From: Pseudomonas nitroreducens
GTDB taxonomy: Bacteria > Pseudomonadota > Gammaproteobacteria > Pseudomonadales > Pseudomonadaceae
Direction of reading: 5' to 3'
NCBI RefSeq assembly: GCF_024170165.1
Contig: NZ_JALJXP010000001.1
Coordinates: 124,001-188,000 of the forward strand
DNA length: 64,000 bases
Both the position numbers and the translations under genes were made by a program. Below the pieces are notes generated by a model. It saw nothing but the letters and a program-made list of their open reading frames with translations, made no database searches and was not told the DNA's origin. Position 1 is the stretch's first letter. Every line of letters starts with the position of its first letter. Below, in pieces: positions 8,472 to 17,623 of the stretch.

Positions 8472-9654
8472 AGCGTTTTTCCTTCAGCAGTTCGGCGGCG
8501 CACAGGGCGATGCGGCGACAGGCTTCGCGCAGCGGTTCGGCGCCGAGCACCAGGCCCAGGCGGATGTGCCCGGCGGCGCTGGGACCGAAGGCTTCGCCGG
8601 CCAGCACGGAGACGCCGTGGCGGTCCAGCAACAGGTCGGAGAAATCCTGGGCGGAGAGCCCGGTGGCGCGGATATCGACCATCACGAACATCCCGCCGTC
8701 CGGGCGCAGGGCGCGCACGCCGGGGCAATCGGCGAGGCAGTCGAGCACCAGGTCGCGGCGCTGGCGGTAGGCCTCACGCATGGCCTCCAGTTCCGGCAGC
8801 CTGGCTTCCAGCGCAGTGCAGGCGGCGTCCTGGATGAAGTCCGGCGAGCCGTAGAGCATGCACAGGGCGAGGTTTTCCAGGTGCGCGCAGAGTTCCTGCG
8901 GGCCGACCACCCAGCCCACGCGCCAGCCGGTCATGGCGTGGGATTTCGACAGGCTGTTGAGGGTCGCGGTGCGCTCGGCCATGCCCGGCAGGCTGGCGGG
9001 GCTGATGTGCTCGCCGTCGAACAGCAGTTCGCTGTAGACCTCGTCGGAAATCATCCACAGGTCGTGGGTTATGCACAGCTCGGCCAGTGCTTCCCAGGTG
9101 GCGCGCGGCAGGCTGGCGCCGGACGGGTTGTGCGGGCTGTTGATGGCCAGCGCACGGGTGCGCGGGGTGATCAGCGCGGCAACGTCCTCGGCCTGCACGC
9201 GGAAGCCGTGCTCGGAACGCACCGACACCGGGATGACCTTGGCGCCGCAGGCACCGAACACCGCTTCGTAGGTAACGTACATCGGCTCGGCAACGATCAC
9301 TTCATCGCCCGGATTGAGCACGCACTGCGCCACGGCATACAGCGCGCACTGGGCGCCGGCCAGTACGATCACGTCATCGCCGCTGACGGCCTGGCCGCTG
9401 CGCTGGCTGTGGCGGCGGGCAATGGCGTCGCGCAGCGAACGCTTGCCGCGCACGTCGGCGTAGTGGGTGTTGCCGGCCAGCAGGCTGTCGATGGCCGACT
9501 GCACGATGGGTACCGGGGTATCGAAGTCCGGGTCGCCGACCGACAGCAGCAGGATGTCGTCGCCCTGTTCCATGCGCGCCAGGGCGCGGTAGTGGATGTC
9601 CCAGGCGGCGGCGCCGTCGCCGGCGATGCGTTGGGTGAAGTTCGAGTAGCGCAT
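8464..9654 (-). CDS. aruH: Arginine:pyruvate transaminase AruH
   Basis: A fold-type I PLP aminotransferase, 396 aa, very close to P. aeruginosa AruH along its length (start MRYSNFTQRIAGDGAAAWDI, end RIALCAAELL). AruH moves the amino group of L-arginine to pyruvate, giving 2-ketoarginine and alanine; this is the first step of the arginine transaminase pathway. PLP-binding Lys237 lies in SLSKSHAMTGWRVG; substrate and cofactor residues lie in NSPHNPSG and DEVYSELLF. I chose the ATG at 9654, with AAGGAG upstream, over the longer frame that reads through the intergenic gap into aruI. It is cytosolic and sits directly downstream of aruI. Confidence 0.95.
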   Translation of the reverse strand: MRYSNFTQRIAGDGAAAWDIHYRALARMEQGDDILLLSVGDPDFDTPVPIVQSAIDSLLAGNTHYADVRGKRSLRDAIARRHSQRSGQAVSGDDVIVLAGAQCALYAVAQCVLNPGDEVIVAEPMYVTYEAVFGACGAKVIPVSVRSEHGFRVQAEDVAALITPRTRALAINSPHNPSGASLPRATWEALAELCITHDLWMISDEVYSELLFDGEHISPASLPGMAERTATLNSLSKSHAMTGWRVGWVVGPQELCAHLENLALCMLYGSPDFIQDAACTALEARLPELEAMREAYRQRRDLVLDCLADCPGVRALRPDGGMFVMVDIRATGLSAQDFSDLLLDRHGVSVLAGEAFGPSAAGHIRLGLVLGAEPLREACRRIALCAAELLKEKRYA

Positions 9655-9707
9655 GGGAATCTCCTTGCGGCGCCGGAGCCTGCACGGCCCCGGCGGGTAC
9701 GGCGGGC

Positions 9708-11318
9708 TTACTTCGCGCAGGCGTGTTTCAGCTCGATCAGGGTGACGCCGGGGTGGGCGAAGCCGGCGCGCAGGTCGCGCTCCAGTTCGTCCAGGCTCTG
9801 CGGCTCGCGCATCTCGCAGCCGTAGGCGCGGCCGAGCAGGGCGAAGTCCGGGTTGCGCGGCAGGACGCCGATGGGCTCGATGTCCAGGCCTATCATGTCG
9901 TCGCGGATCTGCCCCAGCGCATCGTTGTTCCACAGCAGCACCACCAGCGGGCTGTCCAGCTCCTCGGTGGCGGTGGCCAGTTCCTGCGCGGTGTAGAGGA
10001 AGCCGCCGTCGCCGACCAGCACCAGGCCGGGGCGCTCCGGCGCGCCGAACTTGGCGCCGATGCCGGCGGGCACGCCGTAGCCGAGGGTGCCGTAGCCGGT
10101 GGGGTGCAGCCAGCCGCGCGGCGCCTTGCTTGGGTACAGATAGTTGGCGGTGTAGGCCAGCTGGGTCATGTCGCTGGCGATGAAGGCGTTGTCCGGCAGG
10201 ACCTTGGCGATGCGCTCCAGGATCGACTTGTGGATCAGTTGCAGCGGCGCGTGGCCGCCGTCGATCTGCGCGCGCAGCTCGGCGATGCGCGACTGCGACT
10301 TGCTGGAGTCGCGCGTCGCGCTGGGCAGCGCGGCGAGCAGCGCCTCGGCGGTGGCCTTGGAGTCACCCAGCAGCGCCACGGCGCTCGGGTAGAAGTCGTT
10401 GAACTTGCGCGAGTCGATGTCGACGCGGATCACTTCGCCGGTGACCGGCAGGCGATCGCGCCAGTAGTCGGTGTCGGCCATCTCGGTGCCGATGGCCAGG
10501 ACCACGTCGGCCTCGGCGATCATGTCCCAGCCGGCCTGGGTGCACAGGGTGGCGCCCGCGGACAGCGGAGCTTCCGGCGCCAGCAGGCCCTTGCCGGCAA
10601 CACTGGTGAACAGCGGCGCGGCCAGGCGCTCGCTCAGCGCGGCCAGGGCATCGGCGGCATGCAGCGCGCCGCCGCCGGCAATGATCATCGGGCGCTGGGC
10701 AGCCTGGAGTTTATCCACAGCCTGCTTCAGTGCATCGGCGCTGGGCAGGCCACGGCCGGCGCGGCGCACCACTTCGTGGGTCCAGTCGCGGGCGACCGGG
10801 TTGGCCAGCACGTCCAGCGGCACGGAGATATGCACCGGGCGTGGGCGCTCGCTGTCGAACACGGCGTAGGCGCGGGCGATCAGCTCGGGCAGGTCTTCGG
10901 CGCTCAGGGCGACGGCGGAAAACGCGGTGATCGGCGCGGTCATCGCGCGCTGGTCCTGGGTCTCGTGCAGGCAGCCCCAGCCTTTGCCCAGGCTGGCAGT
11001 GTGGTTGACGCTGGAGATCACCAGCATAGGGATCGAGTCGGCGTAGGCCTGGCCGATGGCGGTGGCGGCGTTGGTCACCCCCGGCCCGGTGATGATGAAG
11101 GCCACGCCGGGCTTGCCGCTGACGCGCGCATAGCCGTCGGCCATGAAGCCGGCGCCCTGTTCGTGACGGGTCAGCACATGGCGGATGCCGCTACCAGGCA
11201 GGCCACGGTACAGCTCCAGGGTGTGCACACCGGGAATGCCGAACACGGTGTCGACGCCGTAGTTGGCCAGCAGGCGGACCAGGGCCTGGCCGCCGGTGAG
11301 GGTTTTGTCGTTTTGCAT
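9708..11318 (-). CDS. aruI: 2-ketoarginine decarboxylase AruI (ThDP-dependent)
   Basis: A 536-aa thiamine-diphosphate enzyme of the acetolactate synthase / decarboxylase superfamily, closely matching AruI. It decarboxylates 5-guanidino-2-oxopentanoate (2-ketoarginine) to 4-guanidinobutyraldehyde. The N-terminal Pyr domain carries the catalytic Glu in LTRHEQGAGFMADGYAR. The middle domain follows, and the C-terminal PP domain has the ThDP motif GDGGFLYTAQELATATEE...LLWNN. The start at 11318 (MQNDKTLTGGQALV) follows GGGAGAT; upstream codons in frame belong to the repeat region. It lies 53 bp upstream of aruH. Confidence 0.95.
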   Translation of the reverse strand: MQNDKTLTGGQALVRLLANYGVDTVFGIPGVHTLELYRGLPGSGIRHVLTRHEQGAGFMADGYARVSGKPGVAFIITGPGVTNAATAIGQAYADSIPMLVISSVNHTASLGKGWGCLHETQDQRAMTAPITAFSAVALSAEDLPELIARAYAVFDSERPRPVHISVPLDVLANPVARDWTHEVVRRAGRGLPSADALKQAVDKLQAAQRPMIIAGGGALHAADALAALSERLAAPLFTSVAGKGLLAPEAPLSAGATLCTQAGWDMIAEADVVLAIGTEMADTDYWRDRLPVTGEVIRVDIDSRKFNDFYPSAVALLGDSKATAEALLAALPSATRDSSKSQSRIAELRAQIDGGHAPLQLIHKSILERIAKVLPDNAFIASDMTQLAYTANYLYPSKAPRGWLHPTGYGTLGYGVPAGIGAKFGAPERPGLVLVGDGGFLYTAQELATATEELDSPLVVLLWNNDALGQIRDDMIGLDIEPIGVLPRNPDFALLGRAYGCEMREPQSLDELERDLRAGFAHPGVTLIELKHACAK

Positions 11319-11344
11319 GAACGATCTCCCGAACTGTTCTTCGG

Positions 11345-11528
11345 CGGATAACCGCAAGCGGTTATTCGCCCTACTCGTTGAGGCCTACGCCGAGCCTCCG
11401 GCGTGCGCCGCTTTTGCTCCCTCTCCCTTCAGGGAGAGGGCTGGGGAGAGGGGCTCTTGTCGGTGGCACCGAGTTCCGGGCCCACCACCCTCTCCCCCAG
11501 CCCCTCTCCCGCAAGCGGGAGAGGGGAG
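11345..11528. repeat. Intergenic palindromic repeats between aruI and the acyl-CoA ligase gene
   Basis: A GGATAACCGCAAGCGGTTATTCGCCCTAC hairpin-type element (11346-11375, given here only as a family description) is followed by two CCCTCTCCC palindromes at about 11418-11453 and 11488-11527. No promoter could be picked out. Confidence 0.7.
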
Positions 11529-11561
11529 CGTTGGTGTTCTTCCTTCAGGTCCTGCTGCCGG

Positions 11562-13649
11562 TCATTCAGCGGTGCGGATCAGCGCATCCACCGCCACGGC
11601 GCCCTCGGCGTCCGCCAGCAGCGGGTTCACGTCCAGTTCCAGCAGGTTGTCCACGTGCTCGCAGGCGTAGTCGGCGACGGCGCGGATGGCTTCCACCAGC
11701 GCCTCCAGGTTCACCGCCGGGCGTCCGCGGAAGCCGGTAAGCAGCGGCGCGCTGCGCAAGCTCAGCAGGGCGTCGCGGATCGCCGCGTCAGTGGTCGGCA
11801 GCAGCAGGCTGCGGCTGTCCTTGAGCAGCTCGACGAGGATGCCGCCGGCGCCCAGCACCAGCGCCAGGCCGAAGCCGTTCTCGCGCTTGATGCCGACGAT
11901 CAGCTCGGCCAGCGGCGGATTGGCCATGCGCTCCAGCAGCACCTGATCGAAGGGCACGCCGGGGGCGTGGCGGGCGATGTTCTCGCGCATGTCGAACAGC
12001 GCGGCTTCCAGCGCTGCCTCGTTGCGCAGGTTGAGTGCTACGCCGCCGGCTTCGGTCTTGTGCGGCAGCTGTGCGCTGACCACTTTCAGCGCCAGCGGGA
12101 AGCCGACATCGGCAGCCGCTTCACGGGCCTGGGTCGGCGTGCTCAGGGCAGCACGCGGCAGGGGCAGGCCGAAGGGTTTCAGCGCCTGCTTGGATTGCCA
12201 CTCGTCCAGCAGCCGGCCTTCGCTGTCCAGCGCCTGCGGACAGAGCGGCACCAGCGCGGCTTCGCCACGGGCCAGCAGCGCGTCACGGCGCTGGCGGTAG
12301 TGGGCGATGCGGCCCCAGGCGGCGAGGCCATCTTCCACGCCTTGCAGCGCGGCAACGCCGTGGGAGTGCAGCAGCTCGCGGGCGTGCCTGGGCAGCAATT
12401 CCGGCAAGGCGGAGGCGATGAAGCCGACCTTGTCGTGACGCTTCAGTGCCGCGCAGTAAAGCTCCAGCAGCAGGTCGCACTGCGGGCGCTCGCCGGTTTC
12501 TTCGCCGGGATAGTCCAGCACCAGCAGGGCGGCATCGGCCGGGGTCTGCAGGGCGCTGTCGAGCATGCGCTCGAGCGCCGGGCCGTCGCCCCAGATGGCG
12601 GTGGTGAAGTCCAGCGGGTTGGCGATATTGGCGTAGTCCGGCAGCACCTGGGCCAGCTCGGCGCGTTGCGCGTCGACCAGCCTGGGCAGGCTCAGGCCGT
12701 TGCGTTCGGCATAGTCGGCGATCAGCCCGGCGTCGCCGCCGGAGCAGGCCAGCGCGGCCAGGCTGGGGCCGGCCGGCAGGTTGCCGCAGGCAGCAGCCTT
12801 GAGGGTTTCGATGAAGCTCACCGGGCCGCTGACGCGGATCACCCCGAGGCGGTCGAACAGCGCGTCGTACAACGCGTCGGAGCCGGCCAGGGAGCTGGTG
12901 TGGCTGAGCGCGAGTTCGGCGCCGATCTCGGAAACGCCGGTCTTCAGGGCGATCACCGGGATGCCTTTCTGCAGCGCCTTGAAGGCGGCGCGGGCGAAGC
13001 CGGGGACGTTTTTCAGGCCTTCCAGGTGCAGGCCGATGGCGGTGACGCGCGGCTCGTCGAGCAGCACGTCCATCAGCTCGGCCACGCCCAGCTGCGCCTG
13101 GTTGCCCACCGAGGCCATGTAGGCGATGGGCAGCGAGCGGTCGCTCATGGACAGGTTGTAGGCGAAGTTGCCGCTCTGGGTCAGCACCGCCACGCCCTTC
13201 TCCACCAGGTGCCCGCCGTGGGCCACCGGCCACAGCGCGGAGCCGTGCAGGTAGTCGAGCAGGCCGTAGCAGTTGGGGCCGAGCAGGGCCATGTCGCCGG
13301 CGCTGGCGAGCAGGCGGCGCTGCAGGGCTTCGCCCTCGGCGCCGGTCTCGGCGAAGCCGGAGGCGTAGCAGATGGCGCCGCCGGCATCCTTCGCAGCCAG
13401 TTCGGCGACGGCCTGCAGGGTCAGGTCACGGTTGGTGGCGACGAACACCGCGTCCGGCCCTTCGGGCAGATCGGCGATGCTGCGTACGCAGGGCACGCCT
13501 TCGAGTTCGTCGTATTGCGGGTTGACCAGCCACATCGGGCCGGCGAAGCCGCCTTCGGCGCAGCGCTTGAGCGCGCGCGCCATGCTGCGGCCGCCAATGA
13601 AGGCCAGGTGCCGGGGCGCCAGCAGGCGCTGGAGGTTTTCTCTTTTCAT
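11562..13649 (-). CDS. Acyl-CoA synthetase, NDP-forming type (fused CoA-binding, ligase and ATP-grasp domains)
   Basis: A 695-aa enzyme of the ADP-forming acetyl-CoA synthetase / Pat-like superfamily, which joins a carboxylate to CoA at the cost of ATP. The order is an N-terminal CoA-binding Rossmann domain (residues about 1-130), a succinyl-CoA-ligase-like flavodoxin domain with ALACSGGDAGLIADYAE, and a C-terminal ATP-grasp domain with LPHKTEAGGVALNL. There is no C-terminal acetyltransferase domain. It lies in the aru operon next to an acyl-CoA dehydrogenase and an enoyl-CoA hydratase, so an aliphatic or guanidino carboxylate is a likely substrate. The ribosome site (GAGA) is weak. Substrate unknown. 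Confidence 0.87.
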   Translation of the reverse strand: MKRENLQRLLAPRHLAFIGGRSMARALKRCAEGGFAGPMWLVNPQYDELEGVPCVRSIADLPEGPDAVFVATNRDLTLQAVAELAAKDAGGAICYASGFAETGAEGEALQRRLLASAGDMALLGPNCYGLLDYLHGSALWPVAHGGHLVEKGVAVLTQSGNFAYNLSMSDRSLPIAYMASVGNQAQLGVAELMDVLLDEPRVTAIGLHLEGLKNVPGFARAAFKALQKGIPVIALKTGVSEIGAELALSHTSSLAGSDALYDALFDRLGVIRVSGPVSFIETLKAAACGNLPAGPSLAALACSGGDAGLIADYAERNGLSLPRLVDAQRAELAQVLPDYANIANPLDFTTAIWGDGPALERMLDSALQTPADAALLVLDYPGEETGERPQCDLLLELYCAALKRHDKVGFIASALPELLPRHARELLHSHGVAALQGVEDGLAAWGRIAHYRQRRDALLARGEAALVPLCPQALDSEGRLLDEWQSKQALKPFGLPLPRAALSTPTQAREAAADVGFPLALKVVSAQLPHKTEAGGVALNLRNEAALEAALFDMRENIARHAPGVPFDQVLLERMANPPLAELIVGIKRENGFGLALVLGAGGILVELLKDSRSLLLPTTDAAIRDALLSLRSAPLLTGFRGRPAVNLEALVEAIRAVADYACEHVDNLLELDVNPLLADAEGAVAVDALIRTAE

Positions 13650-13673
13650 GTCGAGTCTCGGTACAGGGCTCTG

Positions 13674-13816
13674 CCCTCTCCCCCAGCCCCTCTCCCTGAA
13701 GGGCGAGGGGAGCTTTCGGGTTCATCCTTCAACGCACGGTGTCAGCCCAGGCGCCGAATCGCTCTTGCCCCCTCTCCCTTCGGAGCGGGGCGCGCAGCCA
13801 GGGCTGGGGAGAGGGT
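13674..13816. repeat. Pair of CCCTCTCCC palindromes
   Basis: Two copies (13674-13713 and 13769-13815) between the acyl-CoA ligase and acyl-CoA dehydrogenase genes. The second is longer and shares a TTCGGAGCGGGGCGCGCAGCC insert with the copy near 21080. Confidence 0.75.
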
Positions 13817-13857
13817 CTATCCGGCAGCGCCGGCCACTCCCCGAAGAACACCCGCAA

Positions 13858-15018
13858 TCAGCGCAGCAGCGGACGCAGCAGTTCGCGGGAAATGATGTGG
13901 CGCTGGATTTCCGAGGTGCCTTCCCAGATGCGCTCGATGCGCGCGTTGCGCCAGATGCGTTCCACCGGGCCTTCGTCCATCAGGCCCATGCCGCCGAAGA
14001 TCTGCACGGTCTCGTCGGCGACCTTGCCCAGCACTTCGCTGGCGAACAGCTTGGCCATGCCGGCCTCGCCGTCGGTCATGCTGCCGCGGTCCATCTTCCA
14101 GGCGGTGTGCAGGGTCATCAGCTCGGCGGCGCGAATCTGCGTGGCCATGTCGGCGAGCTTGAAGGAGATGCCCTGGTAGCTGCCGATGGCGGCGCCGAAC
14201 TGCTTGCGGTCGGCCGACCATTGCAGCGCCAGGTCCAGCGCGCGCTGGGCCTGGCCGACGCAGTTGGCGGCGACCATCACGCGGCCGGCGGTGAGCCAGG
14301 CGTTGGCCACTTCCCAGCCCTTGTCGACTTCGCCGAGGACCTTGGAGGCTGGCACGCGGCAGTCGTCGAAGAAGATTTCGTAGGTGTGGTAGCCCTTGTT
14401 GCTCACGCATTTCGGGCCACGGCGCACGGTCATGCCGGCGGTGCCCTTGTCCACCAGGAAGGCGGTCACGGCGTTGCGCTTCTTGCCGTTGCGCTCGAAG
14501 GTATCGGTCACTGCGAAGACGATGGCGAAATCGGCGTGGCCGGCGTGGCTGATGAAGTGCTTGGAGCCGTTGATCACGAAGTCCTCGCCATCACGCACGG
14601 CGCGGGTCTTGATCGAGTTGGCGTCGGAGCCGGCGCCCGGTTCGGTGAGGGCGAAGCAGTCGATCTTCTCGCCCTGTACCACCGGCAGCAGGTAGTCCTG
14701 GATCTGCTCGCCCTTGCACGCCATGAGGATCTTCGAGGGACGCGCGACGAACACGTGCAGCGCCCAGGAGACCTTGGACAGTTCGCGCTCGACCAGCGCC
14801 TGGGACAGGTAGTCCAGACCGCCGCCGCCGACTTCCTCGGGCATGTTGAAGGCGTAGAAGCCGGCCGCCAGGGCCTTGCCGCGAATCTTCGCGGCCAGCT
14901 CCGGGGACACCGCATCGGCGCGGTCCACTTCCTCTTCGTAGGGCAGCAGCTCTTTCTCGACGAAGGCCTTGACCGCCTCGACGAGCATTTCCTGTTCCTG
15001 GGTCAGTTGGAAATCCAT
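13858..15018 (-). CDS. Acyl-CoA dehydrogenase
   Basis: A 386-aa FAD flavoenzyme that makes the alpha,beta double bond of an acyl-CoA and passes electrons to ETF. Seen: the family motifs CFALTEPGAGSDA and FISHAGHADF, and the catalytic-base region IWEGTSEIQRHII with Glu366. The length is normal. I chose the ATG at 15018 because AGGTG sits 5 nt upstream; a GTG three bases earlier is possible. It ends the ligase-dehydrogenase-hydratase trio and follows the hydratase by 17 bp. The acyl chain it acts on is unknown; context suggests a product of arginine or another amino acid. Confidence 0.92.
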   Translation of the reverse strand: MDFQLTQEQEMLVEAVKAFVEKELLPYEEEVDRADAVSPELAAKIRGKALAAGFYAFNMPEEVGGGGLDYLSQALVERELSKVSWALHVFVARPSKILMACKGEQIQDYLLPVVQGEKIDCFALTEPGAGSDANSIKTRAVRDGEDFVINGSKHFISHAGHADFAIVFAVTDTFERNGKKRNAVTAFLVDKGTAGMTVRRGPKCVSNKGYHTYEIFFDDCRVPASKVLGEVDKGWEVANAWLTAGRVMVAANCVGQAQRALDLALQWSADRKQFGAAIGSYQGISFKLADMATQIRAAELMTLHTAWKMDRGSMTDGEAGMAKLFASEVLGKVADETVQIFGGMGLMDEGPVERIWRNARIERIWEGTSEIQRHIISRELLRPLLR

Positions 15019-15035
15019 CACATCACCTGCAGCCG

Positions 15036-15824
15036 TCAGCGGCCTTTGAATTGGGGGGAGCGTTTCTCGGCCACGGCGCGCAGCGCCTCGGCGGCATCTT
15101 CACTGCGGCCGCAGAGCAGTCCGGCGGCCTGTTCGGCTTCCAGCTGCTGGGCCAGGGTGCGGGCGGCGCCGTCGCGCATCAGGCGCTTGGTCTGGGCGAA
15201 GGCGTAGGTCGGGCCAGCGGCCAGGCGTGCGGCGAATTCGCCGACCTGGGCCTGCAGCTGATCGTCGGCAACCACTTCGCCGACCAGCCCGGCATTCAGC
15301 GCGCGCTCGGCGTTCCACAGTTCGTCGAGGAACAGCAGGCGCTTGGCCGCTTCGCTGCCGATCAGGCGCGGCAGGTGCCAGCTGGCGCCGGCGTCCGGGC
15401 AGTAGGCCATGCCGGTGTAGCCGGCCTTGAAGCGGGCGGAGGCGCCGGCGATGCGGAAGTCGCAGCACAGGGTCAGGTCCATCCCGGCGCCGACGGCGGT
15501 GCCGTTGACGGCGGCGATGGTCGGCTTGTCCAGGCCATGCAGGCGGCGCATCAGGGCGTGGGCGGTTTCGGTCCAGCCGTAGGTTTCCAGTTCGCCGCGG
15601 GCTTCGGCCTCGGCCCATTCGGCGAGGTCGGCACCGGCGCAGAAGCTGCGGCCTTCGCCGCTGAGCACGATGACGCGCACGGCCTCGTCGGCCTCATAGG
15701 CGTCGAGCAGGGCCAGCAGGTTCCTGAGCGTGGGGACGTCGAGCGCGTTGCGCTGCTCGGGGCGGTTCAGGGTGATCCAGGCGATACCGTCCTGGACCCG
15801 GCTGAGCGGGGATGGCTGAGTCAT
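15036..15824 (-). CDS. Enoyl-CoA hydratase/isomerase
   Basis: A 262-aa crotonase-fold protein. The oxyanion-hole segments are visible: GRSFCAGADLAEW and AAVNGTAVGAGMDLTLCCDFRIA. The start at 15824 (MTQPSPLSRVQDG) is preceded by GAGGGCAGC; the longer frame to 15941 has no ribosome site. It hydrates 2-enoyl-CoA in a beta-oxidation-like route together with the neighbouring acyl-CoA dehydrogenase and ligase. A likely TetR-type operator lies 58 bp upstream at 15882-15893, with a second one at 16013-16028. Confidence 0.9.
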   Translation of the reverse strand: MTQPSPLSRVQDGIAWITLNRPEQRNALDVPTLRNLLALLDAYEADEAVRVIVLSGEGRSFCAGADLAEWAEAEARGELETYGWTETAHALMRRLHGLDKPTIAAVNGTAVGAGMDLTLCCDFRIAGASARFKAGYTGMAYCPDAGASWHLPRLIGSEAAKRLLFLDELWNAERALNAGLVGEVVADDQLQAQVGEFAARLAAGPTYAFAQTKRLMRDGAARTLAQQLEAEQAAGLLCGRSEDAAEALRAVAEKRSPQFKGR

Positions 15825-15881
15825 GCTGCCCTCGTTCTTGTAGTCGTTTGCTGAGGCGGATGAAGCGTTGGAGCCAATACT

Positions 15882-15893
15882 AAACAAGTGTTC
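15882..15893. promoter_or_regulatory. Probable TetR-type operator, weaker copy (AAACAAGTGTTC)
   Basis: An AAACAAGTGTTCAGCAAGA site upstream of the enoyl-CoA hydratase gene. It shares NAACAANNGTTCAGCAAGA with the stronger site at 16015-16026, 130 bp further upstream. The position just before the operon suits a repressor site. Inferred from similarity only. Confidence 0.4.
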
Positions 15894-16012
15894 AGCAAGA
15901 CGGCAATCCACCCGAAAGGGGGGCTTGTAACGCTCCGCCAATCGACGGGAAGGCCGCGCGGCGCGGGGGCTGAGGGGTTTTGCGGGGAAGTCGTGGCGGG
16001 TTTGTTACAACT

Positions 16013-16028
16013 TCGAACAATCGTTCAG
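16013..16028. promoter_or_regulatory. Probable TetR-family operator shared with the TetR promoter
   Basis: TCGAACAATCGTTCAG, whose core GAAC-AATC-GTTC is an inverted repeat. The identical 16-mer occurs once more at 22676-22691 on the other strand, immediately upstream of the tetR-family gene. Shared operator sequence suggests that regulator also controls the acyl-CoA operon. Confidence 0.55.
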
Positions 16029-16054
16029 CAAGAGATGGGGCTGGTGGAGCACCT

Positions 16055-16132
16055 GTAGGAGCGAGCTTGCTCGCGAACGGATTACCCGGTTGCTCTGGAG
16101 CTGGGCGGGTTCGCGAGCAAGCTCGCTCCTAC
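16055..16132. repeat. REP-type inverted repeat (GTAGGAGCGAGCTTGCTCGCGAAC family)
   Basis: Two facing copies, GTAGGAGCGAGCTTGCTCGC and its complement, separated by a short spacer. The same arrangement with a related AGCTGGGCGGG spacer occurs at 17842-17934, 57612-57703 and 61434-61502. Confidence 0.85.
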
Positions 16133-16150
16133 GAAGGGCCGCAAAGCCAA

Positions 16151-16176
16151 AGAAAAAGCCCCGCAAGGCGGGGCTT
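16151..16176 (-). terminator. Rho-independent terminator of the permease gene
   Basis: On the minus strand an AAGCCCCGC / GCGGGGCTT stem is followed by TTTTCTTT, 20 bp after the permease stop. It may partly insulate the downstream enoyl-CoA hydratase operon. Confidence 0.75.
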
Positions 16177-16195
16177 CTGAGCAGCAGGTAAGGAC

Positions 16196-17623
16196 TCAGC
16201 CGAGGCTCGGCACCGCCTCGTCGGTCAGCACCTGCCCACGCTTGCGCTTGAGCAGGTAGTAGGCCAGGTAGCAGGCCGCCATGAAGCCGAAGCCCCAGTA
16301 CAGCGACGGACGCTGGGTCGGGTCCATCGCCAGGAACACGAACAGCGAGCAGCAGATCGCGATGCACGCCAGCGGGATCAGCGGGAACAGGGGCGCGGCG
16401 TACTTCAGGTCGGCCACGGTGCCGCCCTTGGCCATGTGCTCGCGGCGGAAGCGGTACTGGGCGTAGGCGATGACGATCCAGGTGACGGTGCCGGCCATGC
16501 CGCTCACCGCCATCAGCACCATGAACAGGGTGTCGGCGGCGACCACGCTGGTGAGCAGCGACAGCAGCGCGAAGGCCAGGCTGATCAGCAGCGCATAGAG
16601 CGGCACGCCACGGGCGCTGAGCTTGGACAGCTTGCGCGGCGCCATGCCGGTCTTGGACATGGCCCAGAGGATGCGCGTGGAGGCGTAAAGGCCGGAGTTG
16701 CCCACCGAGAGGATCGCGGTGAGGATCACGAAGTTCATGAGGTCGGCGGCGTAGGGGATGCCGACCATGTCGAACACCTGCACGAAGGGGCTTTCCATCA
16801 GCCCGGCCTGCTTCCACGGCACGATGCAGGAGAGCACGGCAATCGCCAGCACATAGAAGATCAGCACGCGGAACACCACATTGCGTACGGCGCGCGGGAT
16901 GCTCTTCTCCGGCTGGTCGGTCTCGCCGGCGGCGACGCCCATGATCTCGCAGCCCTGGAACGCGTAGACCACCGTCATCATCACCGCGAACACGGCGGAC
17001 AGGCCGTTGGGGAACAGGCCGTCGCTGACCAGGTTGGACAGCCCCGGCGCGGTGGCGCCGCTGTTCAGCGGGATGGCGCCGAAGATCACCAGCAGGCCGA
17101 CCACGATGAAGCCGAGGATGGCCGCGACTTTGATCCCGGAGAACCAGTATTCGGCCTCGCCGAAGGCGCGGGTGGCCAGGGCGTTGAGGGAAAACAGCAC
17201 GACCACGAAGAAACCCGACCAGAGCCAGATCGGCACTTCGGGGAACCAGCGGGTCATCAGCATGCCGGCGGCGGTGAACTCCAGGCCGACGGTGGAGGCC
17301 CAGCTCATCCAGTAGACCCAGCCGATCATGAACCCGGTGGCCGGGCCGATGAAGCGCGTGGCGTGGGCCTGGAAGGAGCCGGAGACGGGCATCTGCACCG
17401 ACAGCTCGCCCAGGCAGACCATCACCAGGTACATCAGCAGGCCCGCGACCAGGTAGGCGAGGATGGCGCCCATGGGGCCGCCGGAACTGATGGTGACGCC
17501 CGAGCCCATGAACAGGCCGGTGCCGATGACGCCGCCCAGGGACAGCATGAAGATGTGGCGGCTCTTCAGCGCGCGGGTAAGCTGGATCTTCTCGCCGCTG
17601 CCGGCGTGATGGGTCTCAGACAT
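16196..17623 (-). CDS. APC-family amino acid permease (GabP/LysP-like)
   Basis: A 475-aa inner-membrane amino acid-proton symporter of the APC superfamily. It has twelve predicted transmembrane segments and the hallmark first helix FMLSLGGVIGTGLFMGSG. The conserved loop GETDQPEKSIPRAVRNVVFR and RILWAMSKTGMAPRKLSKLSARGVP are also present. It lies between aruS and the acyl-CoA genes, as a permease does next to aruS in P. aeruginosa, so import of arginine or a related cationic or guanidino compound is likely. Substrate not readable from sequence. The gene has its own terminator. Confidence 0.9.
   Translation of the reverse strand: MSETHHAGSGEKIQLTRALKSRHIFMLSLGGVIGTGLFMGSGVTISSGGPMGAILAYLVAGLLMYLVMVCLGELSVQMPVSGSFQAHATRFIGPATGFMIGWVYWMSWASTVGLEFTAAGMLMTRWFPEVPIWLWSGFFVVVLFSLNALATRAFGEAEYWFSGIKVAAILGFIVVGLLVIFGAIPLNSGATAPGLSNLVSDGLFPNGLSAVFAVMMTVVYAFQGCEIMGVAAGETDQPEKSIPRAVRNVVFRVLIFYVLAIAVLSCIVPWKQAGLMESPFVQVFDMVGIPYAADLMNFVILTAILSVGNSGLYASTRILWAMSKTGMAPRKLSKLSARGVPLYALLISLAFALLSLLTSVVAADTLFMVLMAVSGMAGTVTWIVIAYAQYRFRREHMAKGGTVADLKYAAPLFPLIPLACIAICCSLFVFLAMDPTQRPSLYWGFGFMAACYLAYYLLKRKRGQVLTDEAVPSLG

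Noticed and set aside
13674..13816. CCCTCTCCC hairpins as terminators
   Set aside because: They lack a T-tract and occur in the middle of operons; classed as intergenic repeats.
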